A model generated the notes under the pieces. It was not told the DNA's origin, searched no databases, and saw nothing but the letters and a program-made list of their open reading frames with translations. 14,179 bases of DNA from an uncultured Bacilli bacterium (lineage in GTDB: Bacteria > Bacillota_I > Bacilli_A > RF39 > UBA660), in NCBI GenBank assembly GCA_910580135.1, contig CAJTXC010000023.1, positions 1 to 14,179 of the forward strand. The letters are read 5' to 3'. A program made the translations under genes and the position numbers. Of this stretch, positions 5,769 through 13,491 are shown one piece after another (within the stretch, counting starts at the first letter, position 1; the number at the start of each line of letters is the position of its first letter).

Positions 5769-7733
5769 CTATAATTCACCTTTATAAAAATAAATTTTCA
5801 TTGCATCCTCATTATAGGTAGGTTTAGAAATATCTATATTTAGAAAATTTGATATATAATATATTAAGTATTGGGATGCAATTAATAAATCATACTCACA
5901 TAATATTCCATCATATCTACTCTCAATTATTAAATTTTGGCCTTTTTCTAAATATTCCAATAGTTTTACTTCATATAAACTCGTAGTTTTTTGTTTAAAA
6001 TAAATATTTTTATTATGACTTAAATGTTCATAATTAATAAATCTACCATGAGAAAAATTTTTCTTTTCATGAACCAAACAATTATATATACCAGATTCAA
6101 CTATTTTGCTTTCCAAATCACTACCGGCAGATTCTGTAAAATCTCCTGTAAAAATATTAAAACAATTTTTTTCTTTTAAAAATTCCTTTAATTTTTTTTT
6201 GTTATTTTTAAAATATTTATCAAAATAGTCTTTCCAATAATTGATACTTTCTCTAATAAAGACCTCTACATCATTTTTTTCATTTTTCTCAAAATATAAT
6301 TTTAAAAATAAACTTGAAGGGGCTAGGGCGCCTTCAAAGGATAAGAACCCCCTTTCTTTTCCTTTATTGATACCTGTTCTGTAAGAAATAATATTATTTT
6401 TAGATATCCCTGTTTTTGTTACAACTTTTTGTAGTTCTCCTTTTGTTATTATATATTTCCTTTTATTATCGATTAAACTTGTTGATACAAGTAAATCATT
6501 TGTTGTTCCAGAATAAGTAAACATAAACACTGCATCAACATTATTGTTGTTTCTATAATATAGATCTCTAGGATACAAAGCAATTGTATTTGATCCATAT
6601 AAATGATTAATAACTTTGGATGAAAATTTTGCTCCAGCAAAAGAACCCCCAGTTCCTACAAAAATACTATTATTTAAATTTTCAAAATCAATTTTTACTA
6701 ATTTGTTATAAGCACTACTATTAATTGCATTAATTATTCTTGTTTCTAAATTATTAACATTTATATTACATCTTTTTATCTGCTTTCTTAATGAAATTTC
6801 AAAATTACTGCAAATACACATATTATTCTCTTTTTTTATTTTATATAAGTTTTTAATGTGCCCTCTTGCTCCATATTTTTTTACAACTTTCTTTGTAAGT
6901 TTAATAGCTTTTTCAAAAGTTGAATCTATAAATTTATGATCAACAATATAATCATTTTTTATATATTCACTAATAAACATCCCAAAAAATGCATCACCAG
7001 CACCTGTTGAATCAACCTCTATTGATGGACTACTTAACTCTTTATTAACTTTATTATTACTAAACACGAAATCTGAACCTTTTTTTCCTCTAGTGACAAT
7101 TATCATTTTAGGATTTAATATATTATATATATCTTCCAATGATTTTATAGAAAATCTATTTTTTAAATATTTTTCAACTCTTTCATTTAGGTTTATAAAA
7201 TCAAATTTATTTTTAATCTTTTCAATAATATCATTATCACTGTAATTTTCTAATTCAAAATATTGTCCTAAATCCAGCATTTTTCTATTGTCGCAATTAT
7301 CTATAATAATCTGGTTTTTCTTATTTAAATTATCAAAAACTAAAATATCATCCTTATTAATTTGTTTCAAAATATCGTTTGTTTCTATTTTACTTTCATC
7401 ATACCATCTTTTTTCATTACAAATAGGACATCTTTTTTTTGAAACAAACTCCAATTTGCCATTTAATTCTTGTTGTGACACATGAAAGCAACGTGTATTT
7501 AAATCTTCAATAATTTTTACATTATCGATATTTGTTCCAGCCTCCTTTAAACTACCAATTGCCACAGTGCCTGCCATATCATTTCCACAAACTCCATAAA
7601 CAGATGTTTCCAAACCAAGTTTTGCAATATTAGCAATTATATTATGGGAAGTCATTCCACCGTCAACACCTACCAATTTACCATTTTTATAATAAAAATC
7701 TATGACTAAATCACCAATACTAATTATTCTCAT
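5769..7733 (-). CDS. PfkB-family sugar kinase fused to SIS sugar-phosphate isomerase-like domain
   Basis: The 654-residue protein joins two domains. Residues 1-295 are a PfkB (ribokinase-fold) kinase: GVDGGMTSHNIIANIAKLG (22-40) matches the Gly-rich substrate motif, and DSTGAGDAFFGMF (241-253) is the PfkB signature with catalytic base Asp247 and the anion hole. Within it lies RCPICNEKRW (101-110), a CxxC not typical of the family and possibly a metal site. Residues about 340-650 are a SIS domain: GTGGSF (360-365), FTYSGTTND (405-413), ESKIVESG (541-548) and HGRF (562-565) fit sugar-phosphate isomerases of the GlmS/AgaS type. It should phosphorylate a sugar or nucleoside-like substrate and isomerise or bind a phosphosugar; the substrates are unknown. 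Its ATG overlaps the upstream HAD-PRTase stop (ATGA), so the two act as a pair. A terminator follows at 5697-5724. It is AT-rich relative to secA. No signal peptide; cytoplasmic. Confidence 0.82.
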   Translation of the reverse strand: MRIISIGDLVIDFYYKNGKLVGVDGGMTSHNIIANIAKLGLETSVYGVCGNDMAGTVAIGSLKEAGTNIDNVKIIEDLNTRCFHVSQQELNGKLEFVSKKRCPICNEKRWYDESKIETNDILKQINKDDILVFDNLNKKNQIIIDNCDNRKMLDLGQYFELENYSDNDIIEKIKNKFDFINLNERVEKYLKNRFSIKSLEDIYNILNPKMIIVTRGKKGSDFVFSNNKVNKELSSPSIEVDSTGAGDAFFGMFISEYIKNDYIVDHKFIDSTFEKAIKLTKKVVKKYGARGHIKNLYKIKKENNMCICSNFEISLRKQIKRCNINVNNLETRIINAINSSAYNKLVKIDFENLNNSIFVGTGGSFAGAKFSSKVINHLYGSNTIALYPRDLYYRNNNNVDAVFMFTYSGTTNDLLVSTSLIDNKRKYIITKGELQKVVTKTGISKNNIISYRTGINKGKERGFLSFEGALAPSSLFLKLYFEKNEKNDVEVFIRESINYWKDYFDKYFKNNKKKLKEFLKEKNCFNIFTGDFTESAGSDLESKIVESGIYNCLVHEKKNFSHGRFINYEHLSHNKNIYFKQKTTSLYEVKLLEYLEKGQNLIIESRYDGILCEYDLLIASQYLIYYISNFLNIDISKPTYNEDAMKIYFYKGEL

Positions 7734-10054
7734 TTTTTTACCATCCTTTTGACGTATAATACTTCGCTATTTTTTGAATAGTCTCCATTTTTTACTAAAC
7801 ACTCTAATATTTTTCTTCTGTTCAAATCAAAAATCCCTAAAGAATCTTCATATGGATTTGTACTATATGGATCTCTCCAACTATATGGACTAGAAAAATA
7901 TAATCCCTCTATAAAATTAAAGAAATGTTTATAATCCACTGCTCCATGATTGGGCATAAACATTTGATTAATTCTATTTACACCTGGGTATCTAACAACA
8001 ACTAATTTATTAACATCTATTCCCATATCATAAAGTGCTGTTATTGCTAATTGCATAGTTTTTCCAGTTAATAAATTATCATCTAATAAAATATATTCTT
8101 TTCGCTTATCAATTCCAAATTCTTCAATGCCTCCAGTTTTAAATATGTCAAAAAATCTTAATTCTAATGATTGCTTTTTAGTATATCCTGTTACATTTTT
8201 ATTAAATTTTAATATAGAAACATCACTTATTCTATCATCTATTGATTTCATTATAATTGGTAACTCTAAACCACCATAACATACACCACAAATACCTTTA
8301 TTAAAAATATTTGAGTCTTTTTTTAATGTCAAATAACATGTAATAAAATTTTCAGCAAAATTATCTATTTCTCTATATGCTCTAAAATCTTTAGAATAGT
8401 TTTCCTTTTCACATTCACCTTCAAATTTTAATTTAAATTCGTCGGTTATCAAAATTGTATTTTTGATTATATTTTCTATATCAATACAATTAATTTTGTA
8501 ATTTTCATTAAATGAAATATTTCTCATCATTTTTTCGACATTAATCAAATTGTTATAAATTTTGGAAATAAATAAATTTTTTTGTATCATCTCTAAATTT
8601 AACATTAGGTTTTTTTCTATATTATCGCTAATAATTATTTGATTTAATAAAATTAGCAAATAATTTCTAATATTATCAATCAACCCTAATATCATTTTTG
8701 TATTATCCAAATTATTAGTATCGGAAATACTATTAATTGCTAACAAAGATTTAGATAAAAAATCTTTATTGTTATTTAACCATTCATAAACCATATCTTT
8801 CGTGGTTATATCTTCTTGTGTTTTTTCATCATGAGTTCTTTTAGATAAAAAATAATAATATACCTTAGAACCTCTTAACAATATATTTTCATTATCATAC
8901 ATTGAATAGCATAAGCTAAAGTCTTTACTTGTTAACCATAATTGTTTTAGTGGATTGTCATCTGATATTGCAATCCATTCATACATAGGAATTTTTATGC
9001 TGCCACTTGAATAATCAAATAAACTATTGATACCATCAGATGTAAAAAATTTATTATTAATTAAAGTATTAAAATACGCAATTCTATGATTTTTACCTTG
9101 ATTCATTTGCTTCTCAACTTTAGCATATGCTTTTGTATAATCATTTTGTATCGCATGTTCTAAACAAATTGTAGGTAATAATTTAACTTTCTTTAATAAA
9201 TTTAGTGTTCCATTTACGCCGTTTATTATTTTACCATTTTCGATAATAGGAAAACATTTATCAATTTCACCACTTGTTTTTTCTACACTAAATCCTTGTG
9301 AGCAATTTAGCATAGAATAGTCGTTTCCATTTTGATTCCCACAATCCCCAATTCTTAGCATTGAATTTTGAGGAACACCTATTATTTTCTCAGCGATTTC
9401 GATTGCCTTATTTTTAGTTGCAGTACCAATTTGCAAAACTTTTTTACCGTTGTGCATTCCTATTGTCAAATTTAAATTTGGATTTTTTGTATCTTTTATT
9501 AGTGAATTAATTATTTTGACAAATTCATCTTCTATTGCTTCATTATTAATTAAAATTGATAATCTTACATTTATTATAGTATTTGTTTTGGAATTCATTG
9601 AATACGTAACCTTACAATATTTATTTAAACTAGATGTTTTTAATAAAGCAATAATTTTTTTACTTAATTCTTCTAATTTAATAAAATCTTCTTCAGATGA
9701 TATATATTCACTAATGTTAAAAAGTTGCTCACTGCTATCACTAGTCATAAATAGCCTTGCGCCATCATTAGTAAGTGCATACATTCTTAGCAATTGTTTT
9801 TTAGTAACGCCATATTTATTTTTCAAATTACAAATAATATCACTTAATAAATCATTTAATCCCGTCTCTCCTCTGCCCGTTATAAAAACTATCGGAATAT
9901 GTTTTTTTAATATACTTGCTAGCATTGGCAAAACACGAGAATCTACCTTTGTTGAATTATCTTCCGTTAGTGTACCATCTATATCAAAACATACCGCATT
10001 GTATTTTTGTTCTAGTGACTTTTTATAATTTTTCAATAATTCTTCATTTATCAT
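7730..10054 (-). CDS. HAD-family phosphatase fused to phosphoribosyltransferase domain
   Basis: The 774-residue protein has three parts. Residues 18-290 are a HAD hydrolase: DIDGT (24-28, nucleophile Asp24 and acid Asp26), Thr59 in FITGR, a Lys near 214, and GDCGNQNGND (236-245), all four HAD motifs. Motif spacing and GNQNGNDYSML point to the Cof/PMM/sucrose-phosphatase group, which has a large C2 cap and dephosphorylates sugar phosphates. Residues about 295-560 are mostly helical and unrecognised. Residues about 565-720 look like a type I phosphoribosyltransferase: GVCYGG (590-595), then YILLDDNLLTGKTMQ (654-668), the PRPP-binding motif with two acidic residues and TGKT. A Tyr- and Pro-rich tail follows. 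Together the domains suggest handling of a ribosyl- or sugar-phosphate compound, but no substrate is evident. It starts at 10054 behind AAGGAGGG, has its own promoter at 10120-10128, and overlaps the kinase-isomerase gene by ATGA. Confidence 0.82.
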   Translation of the reverse strand: MINEELLKNYKKSLEQKYNAVCFDIDGTLTEDNSTKVDSRVLPMLASILKKHIPIVFITGRGETGLNDLLSDIICNLKNKYGVTKKQLLRMYALTNDGARLFMTSDSSEQLFNISEYISSEEDFIKLEELSKKIIALLKTSSLNKYCKVTYSMNSKTNTIINVRLSILINNEAIEDEFVKIINSLIKDTKNPNLNLTIGMHNGKKVLQIGTATKNKAIEIAEKIIGVPQNSMLRIGDCGNQNGNDYSMLNCSQGFSVEKTSGEIDKCFPIIENGKIINGVNGTLNLLKKVKLLPTICLEHAIQNDYTKAYAKVEKQMNQGKNHRIAYFNTLINNKFFTSDGINSLFDYSSGSIKIPMYEWIAISDDNPLKQLWLTSKDFSLCYSMYDNENILLRGSKVYYYFLSKRTHDEKTQEDITTKDMVYEWLNNNKDFLSKSLLAINSISDTNNLDNTKMILGLIDNIRNYLLILLNQIIISDNIEKNLMLNLEMIQKNLFISKIYNNLINVEKMMRNISFNENYKINCIDIENIIKNTILITDEFKLKFEGECEKENYSKDFRAYREIDNFAENFITCYLTLKKDSNIFNKGICGVCYGGLELPIIMKSIDDRISDVSILKFNKNVTGYTKKQSLELRFFDIFKTGGIEEFGIDKRKEYILLDDNLLTGKTMQLAITALYDMGIDVNKLVVVRYPGVNRINQMFMPNHGAVDYKHFFNFIEGLYFSSPYSWRDPYSTNPYEDSLGIFDLNRRKILECLVKNGDYSKNSEVLYVKRMVKK

Positions 10055-10119
10055 AAACCCTCCTTATAGAACTTTATTCAAAATTTTGATTATATATAAA
10101 TACCACCTTTTATAAATTT

Positions 10120-10128
10120 ATTATAGCA
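10120..10128 (-). promoter_or_regulatory. Extended -10 promoter of the HAD-PRTase / PfkB-SIS operon
   Basis: TGCTATAAT (10128-10120) is an extended -10 element with perfect TATAAT. There is no recognisable -35; that position is taken by the dyad at 10132-10155, which suggests control by a DNA-binding protein. Transcription would begin near 10113, about 59 nt ahead of the ATG at 10054. Confidence 0.55.
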
Positions 10129-10131
10129 CAT

Positions 10132-10155
10132 ATATAGGCAACATTTTGTCTATAT
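10132..10155. promoter_or_regulatory. Candidate operator dyad upstream of the accessory operon
   Basis: Two 10-bp half-sites, ATATAGGCAA (10132-10141) and TTGTCTATAT (10146-10155), are inverted around CATT and differ at one position. The dyad ends 4 bp before the extended -10 box, covering the -35 zone. A dimeric regulator bound there could block or recruit polymerase; the adjacent WYL-type regulator is the obvious candidate. No T-tract follows, so it is not an intrinsic terminator for the regulator gene. Confidence 0.5.
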
Positions 10156-10748
10156 TATTTTTTGTGTAATTTTATTCTCTCGATTTCAAAATGTCTAATA
10201 TCATCTCTAAGCTCGCAATATGCTGTTATATAAAATTTATTATCATACCTAAATATTTGTAAAGGATGAATTGTTCTTTCTTGCCATTCTTGTTTTAAAT
10301 TTCTGTATAATATTTTTAATTGAGTTTTATTTGATATAGCATCATTTAATGTAAAATATAATTCGGATTTATTATTAGTATCATTATCTAAAAAGTATTT
10401 GCTTTTTTCTTCCTCTACATCTCTTGCGAATTTAATTTTATTAATTAGTTTTTTATATTTTTCAATATCTTCATACTCTATTTTTTCTAATATCATATTA
10501 ATATTTTCTAATAATTGAAGATCATATTTATTAAAATGATTATATTGATTTTTAATATTTAATATGTAATATCCTCCATTGGGTCCCATGAACGTTTCTA
10601 TTGGAATTCCAGCCTGTTCTAATTCAACTTTGTAATATCTGACCATACGTTCAGTAATTCCTATTTTTTCTGATAGTTGCCTTACACTATATTTATTTCC
10701 CGTATTTAAATAGTTTAATATTTGAATAGCATTTGATATTTTGCCCAT
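10155..10748 (-). CDS. Short HTH-WYL transcriptional regulator
   Basis: The 197-residue protein begins with a winged helix-turn-helix of the HTH_11/DeoR type (residues 4-60; SVRQLSEKIGITERMVRYY contains the recognition helix, and MGPNGGYYI forms the wing). A helical linker follows (70-125), then a WYL-like domain (about 132-197): LKILYRN, RTIHPLQIFRYDNKFYITAYC, and RHFEIERI. The eponymous Trp-Tyr-Leu is Phe-Tyr-Ile here (172-174). WYL domains sense ligands, often nucleic acids or nucleotides, and frequently control phage-defence and DNA-repair genes. Most such regulators are around 300 residues with a C-terminal WCX domain; this one stops right after the WYL strand, so it lacks WCX. Nothing suggests a broken gene: the stop is followed directly by the operator dyad and next promoter. 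GGAAGTG (10760-10754) is the ribosome binding site. It probably controls the operon that follows. Confidence 0.8.
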   Translation of the reverse strand: MGKISNAIQILNYLNTGNKYSVRQLSEKIGITERMVRYYKVELEQAGIPIETFMGPNGGYYILNIKNQYNHFNKYDLQLLENINMILEKIEYEDIEKYKKLINKIKFARDVEEEKSKYFLDNDTNNKSELYFTLNDAISNKTQLKILYRNLKQEWQERTIHPLQIFRYDNKFYITAYCELRDDIRHFEIERIKLHKK

Positions 10749-10768
10749 TTTATCACTTCCTTTATTTG

Positions 10769-10792
10769 ATTATATCATTTATATTGATATAA
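10769..10792 (-). promoter_or_regulatory. Regulator promoter with overlapping palindrome
   Basis: TGATATAAT (10777-10769) is an extended -10 element for the WYL regulator gene, about 20 nt before its ATG at 10748. TTATATCA (10770-10777) and TGATATAA (10785-10792) are perfect 8-bp inverted arms with a 7-nt spacer overlapping this box, a possible autoregulatory site. The sequence is very AT-rich, so the palindrome may be chance, and it does not resemble the dyad at 10132-10155. The interval 10793-10916 holds nothing else I can recognise. Confidence 0.4.
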
Positions 10793-10916
10793 GAAATAAA
10801 TTTCGATTAAATTTACTTTTCCAGTAGTTTAGTAACAAACCTTCAACTTAAATCATAAAACATACAACCTTCTTTTTTTAATAAATTTTAAAAAATATAT
10901 TATTACATCTACTAAT

Positions 10917-10950
10917 AAAAAAATGTTACCACTTTTATATGATAACATTT
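10917..10950 (-). terminator. Intrinsic terminator of secA
   Basis: Just after the secA stop, AAATGTTATCAT (10950-10939) pairs with GTGGTAACATTT (10932-10921) as a 12-bp stem with two G-U pairs and loop ATAAAA, running into a T stretch (10923-10917). It sits on the accessory side of the 16-bp repeat, so it may have arrived with the block and replaced secA's former terminator. Confidence 0.75.
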
Positions 10951-10961
10951 CTAATTTTATA

Positions 10962-10977
10962 ATTATTTTCCACAGCA
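10962..10977. repeat. 16-bp direct repeat, secA copy
   Basis: Identical to 5710-5725. Here it covers the secA stop codon (TAA, 10965-10963) and the four final codons, so this copy is constrained by coding for the conserved Cys-Cys-Gly-Lys end of SecA. Confidence 0.7.
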
Positions 10978-13458
10978 ATTTTTATACTTAAGACCAGAGC
11001 CGCAAACGCACTTGTCGTTGCGACCTATTTTTTTACCTTTTTTAATAGTGTTTTTTACAGATTTTTCACTTCCTGAATTAGTACTTCCTTTAACTTGCTT
11101 AACTTCTAGATTTTGTCTTATTTCAGCTTTTAATAAATATAGAGTAATATCCTTATTAATTCTATCTATCATGTTATCAAATAATTCAAAACCTTCTCTT
11201 ATATACGCTTGAAGGGGATCTTCATTTGCGTATCCTCTTAATGAAACACCTTCTCTTAAATGATCCATTGTGTTAATATGTTCCATCCAATAATTATCAA
11301 TAACTCTTAAACTAATAGCTTTTTCAAAATCATTTCTTATTTCTTCTGGTAACTCTTTAATCTTATCTTCGTACTCTTTAATAACCTTTGTTTCAATAAC
11401 ATCAATTATTTCGTTTATTTCTTTATTAAGTATTTCAGATAATTTTAAATTAGCATTTTTAAGTAAGTTTTCATTTACATATTCAACAATTTCGTTACAA
11501 TCCGCTTCAGCGATAACACCATGTTCATTAGTGTGTCTTCTAACTACTAAATCAATATGATCCTTCATTGTATTAATAACTAATTCATGAACGTTTACGT
11601 TATCTAATATTTCGTTTCTCCTAGCATACATAATTTCACGATGTTTACCCATTACATCATCATATTGAAGCAAATGTTTACGAGCATCAAAGTTATTACC
11701 CTCTACTCTTTTTTGAGCAGTTTCAACTGATCTAGTAATAGTTTTACTTCTCATGTTTCTTTCGCTATCTAAACCAGCCATTTCTAAAATAGTTCTAAAT
11801 CTATCAGTTCCAAATCTAACCATTAAATCATCTTCAAATGATACGAAGAATTGACTAAATCCTGGATCTCCTTGACGACCCGAACGACCTCTAAGCTGAT
11901 TATCGATACGTCTTGACTCATGTCTTTCAGTACCTATTACACATAAACCACCAAGTTCTTTAACACCTTCACCTAATTTAATATCAGTTCCACGACCTGC
12001 CATGTTAGTAGCAATTGTAACAGAACCTTTTTCACCAGCTTTAGCAATTATTTCGGCTTCTCTAGCATGGTTTTTAGCATTTAATATTTCATGTTTTATT
12101 TTAGCTTTCTTTAATAATCCAGATATTATTTCACTTGTTTCAATAGCGATTGTACCAACTAATACTGGTTGACCAGTTTCATGACGTTTTTTTATTTCAG
12201 CGACGATTGCTTTATATTTTTCTTCTTTAGTAGAATAAATTAAATCTGAAACATCTTCCCTTATTACTGGTAAGTTTGTTGGAATTTCAATAACAAACAT
12301 ATTATATATATTTCTAAATTCTTCTTCTTCCGTTTTTGCAGTACCAGTCATACCTGATAATTTTTCATACATTCTAAAGTAATTTTGGAATGTAATAGTT
12401 GCAAGAGTTTTAGTTTCTTCTTGTACTTCTACATTTTCTTTAGCTTCTATTGCTTGATGAAGTCCGTCAGAAAATGCTCTACCTGGCATAAGTCTACCTG
12501 TAAATTGGTCTACTATTACAATTCTTCCTTCTTGAACAACATAATCAACATCATTATGCATCGTATAATTCGCTTTTAACGCTTGATTTATGTGATGAAC
12601 TAATGCAGAATGTTCAATATCATAAAGGTTACCAACTCTAAAGTATTTTTCACCTTTTGCAGTACCACCATCCGTTAAAGTAATATCTTTTGTTTTTTCA
12701 TCAATTGTATAATCTTCGTTTTCTTTTAATGTTTTAACAAATCTATCAGAGTCTTTATAAAGATTCGCTGATTTCATCACTCCACCAGAGATAATAAGGG
12801 GTGTTCTAGCTTCATCTATTAAAACAGAGTCAACTTCATCGATTATTGCAAAATGAAGTGGTCTTTGAACTCTATCTTCTGCATTAACAACCATGTTATC
12901 TCTTAAATAGTCAAATCCTAATTCATTATTAGTTGAATACAAAATATCACAGTTATATGCTTCTTTCTTTTCTTTTGGAGACATTTCTCTTAAGTTTACT
13001 GCACAACTTAATCCTAAGAAATTATAAATTTGTCCCATCCAATTAGCATCACGAGTTGCTAAATATTCATTTACTGTTACTACGTGTACACCTTTTTCAG
13101 TTAAAGCATTTAAATAAGCTGGCATAACGCAAGTTAATGTTTTACCTTCACCTGTTTTCATCTCTGATATATTACCAAAGTGAATAGCAAGTGCTCCTAA
13201 TACTTGAGTATAAAAAGGCTTTTCACCAATTACTCTATATGCTGCTTCTCTAACAAGAGCAAAAGCATCTGGAATTATATCATCTATAGTTTCTCCGTCA
13301 AATAATCTTTTCTTTAATTTTTTAGTGCAACCTTGAAGCTGCTTATCAGTCATCTTTTTATATTTCTCATCCAACTCAAAGACTTGGTCTGCTATCAATC
13401 TAAATCTATTTAATTCTTTATATTCATGATCAAAAATCTTTTTTAAAAAACTTAGCAT
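10963..13458 (-). CDS. secA: Preprotein translocase ATPase SecA
   Basis: SecA drives unfolded preproteins through SecYEG using ATP. The 831-residue product is of normal Firmicutes length. Visible motifs include Walker A MKTGEGKT (100-107), the DEAD-type box DEVD (207-210) followed by SVLIDEARTPLIISG, MTGTAKTEEEEF, TNMAGRGTDI and RGRSGRQGDPG of the second motor domain. The C-terminal zinc-binding tail has Cys817, Cys819, Cys828 and Cys829 (CxC, 8 residues, CC), the SecB- or ribosome-contacting end, so the gene is intact to its last codon. AAGGAGATG is the ribosome binding site for ATG 13458, and an extended -10 box lies just upstream. It follows hpf, as in B. subtilis. Normally prfB comes next; here three accessory genes separate them, with a 16-bp copy of the secA end on the far side. 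Confidence 0.98.
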   Translation of the reverse strand: MLSFLKKIFDHEYKELNRFRLIADQVFELDEKYKKMTDKQLQGCTKKLKKRLFDGETIDDIIPDAFALVREAAYRVIGEKPFYTQVLGALAIHFGNISEMKTGEGKTLTCVMPAYLNALTEKGVHVVTVNEYLATRDANWMGQIYNFLGLSCAVNLREMSPKEKKEAYNCDILYSTNNELGFDYLRDNMVVNAEDRVQRPLHFAIIDEVDSVLIDEARTPLIISGGVMKSANLYKDSDRFVKTLKENEDYTIDEKTKDITLTDGGTAKGEKYFRVGNLYDIEHSALVHHINQALKANYTMHNDVDYVVQEGRIVIVDQFTGRLMPGRAFSDGLHQAIEAKENVEVQEETKTLATITFQNYFRMYEKLSGMTGTAKTEEEEFRNIYNMFVIEIPTNLPVIREDVSDLIYSTKEEKYKAIVAEIKKRHETGQPVLVGTIAIETSEIISGLLKKAKIKHEILNAKNHAREAEIIAKAGEKGSVTIATNMAGRGTDIKLGEGVKELGGLCVIGTERHESRRIDNQLRGRSGRQGDPGFSQFFVSFEDDLMVRFGTDRFRTILEMAGLDSERNMRSKTITRSVETAQKRVEGNNFDARKHLLQYDDVMGKHREIMYARRNEILDNVNVHELVINTMKDHIDLVVRRHTNEHGVIAEADCNEIVEYVNENLLKNANLKLSEILNKEINEIIDVIETKVIKEYEDKIKELPEEIRNDFEKAISLRVIDNYWMEHINTMDHLREGVSLRGYANEDPLQAYIREGFELFDNMIDRINKDITLYLLKAEIRQNLEVKQVKGSTNSGSEKSVKNTIKKGKKIGRNDKCVCGSGLKYKNCCGK

Positions 13459-13482
13459 CTATTAATCATCTCCTTAAAAAAT

Positions 13483-13491
13483 ATTGTAACA
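13483..13491 (-). promoter_or_regulatory. Candidate extended -10 promoter of secA
   Basis: TGTTACAAT (13491-13483) fits an extended -10 element. It begins at the end of the T-run of the hpf terminator, so termination and re-initiation are packed into about 45 bp. The upstream region shows only a weak -35 match. Start would fall close to the ribosome binding site, leaving a short leader. Confidence 0.4.

Noticed and set aside
9450..10028. Long plus-strand open frame (192 codons) antisense to the HAD domain
   Set aside because: It is opposite a gene with clear HAD motifs, has a low-complexity hydrophobic composition and no ribosome binding site or recognisable domain.
10155..10748. Regarding the WYL regulator as a pseudogene because it is short
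   Set aside because: It has promoter, ribosome binding site and uninterrupted frame, and ends neatly at the operator of the next operon; no remnant of a WCX region follows.
5726..10961. Calling the accessory block a defined transposon, prophage or integrative element
   Set aside because: No transposase, integrase, phage structural gene or terminal inverted repeats are present; only the direct repeat supports insertion.
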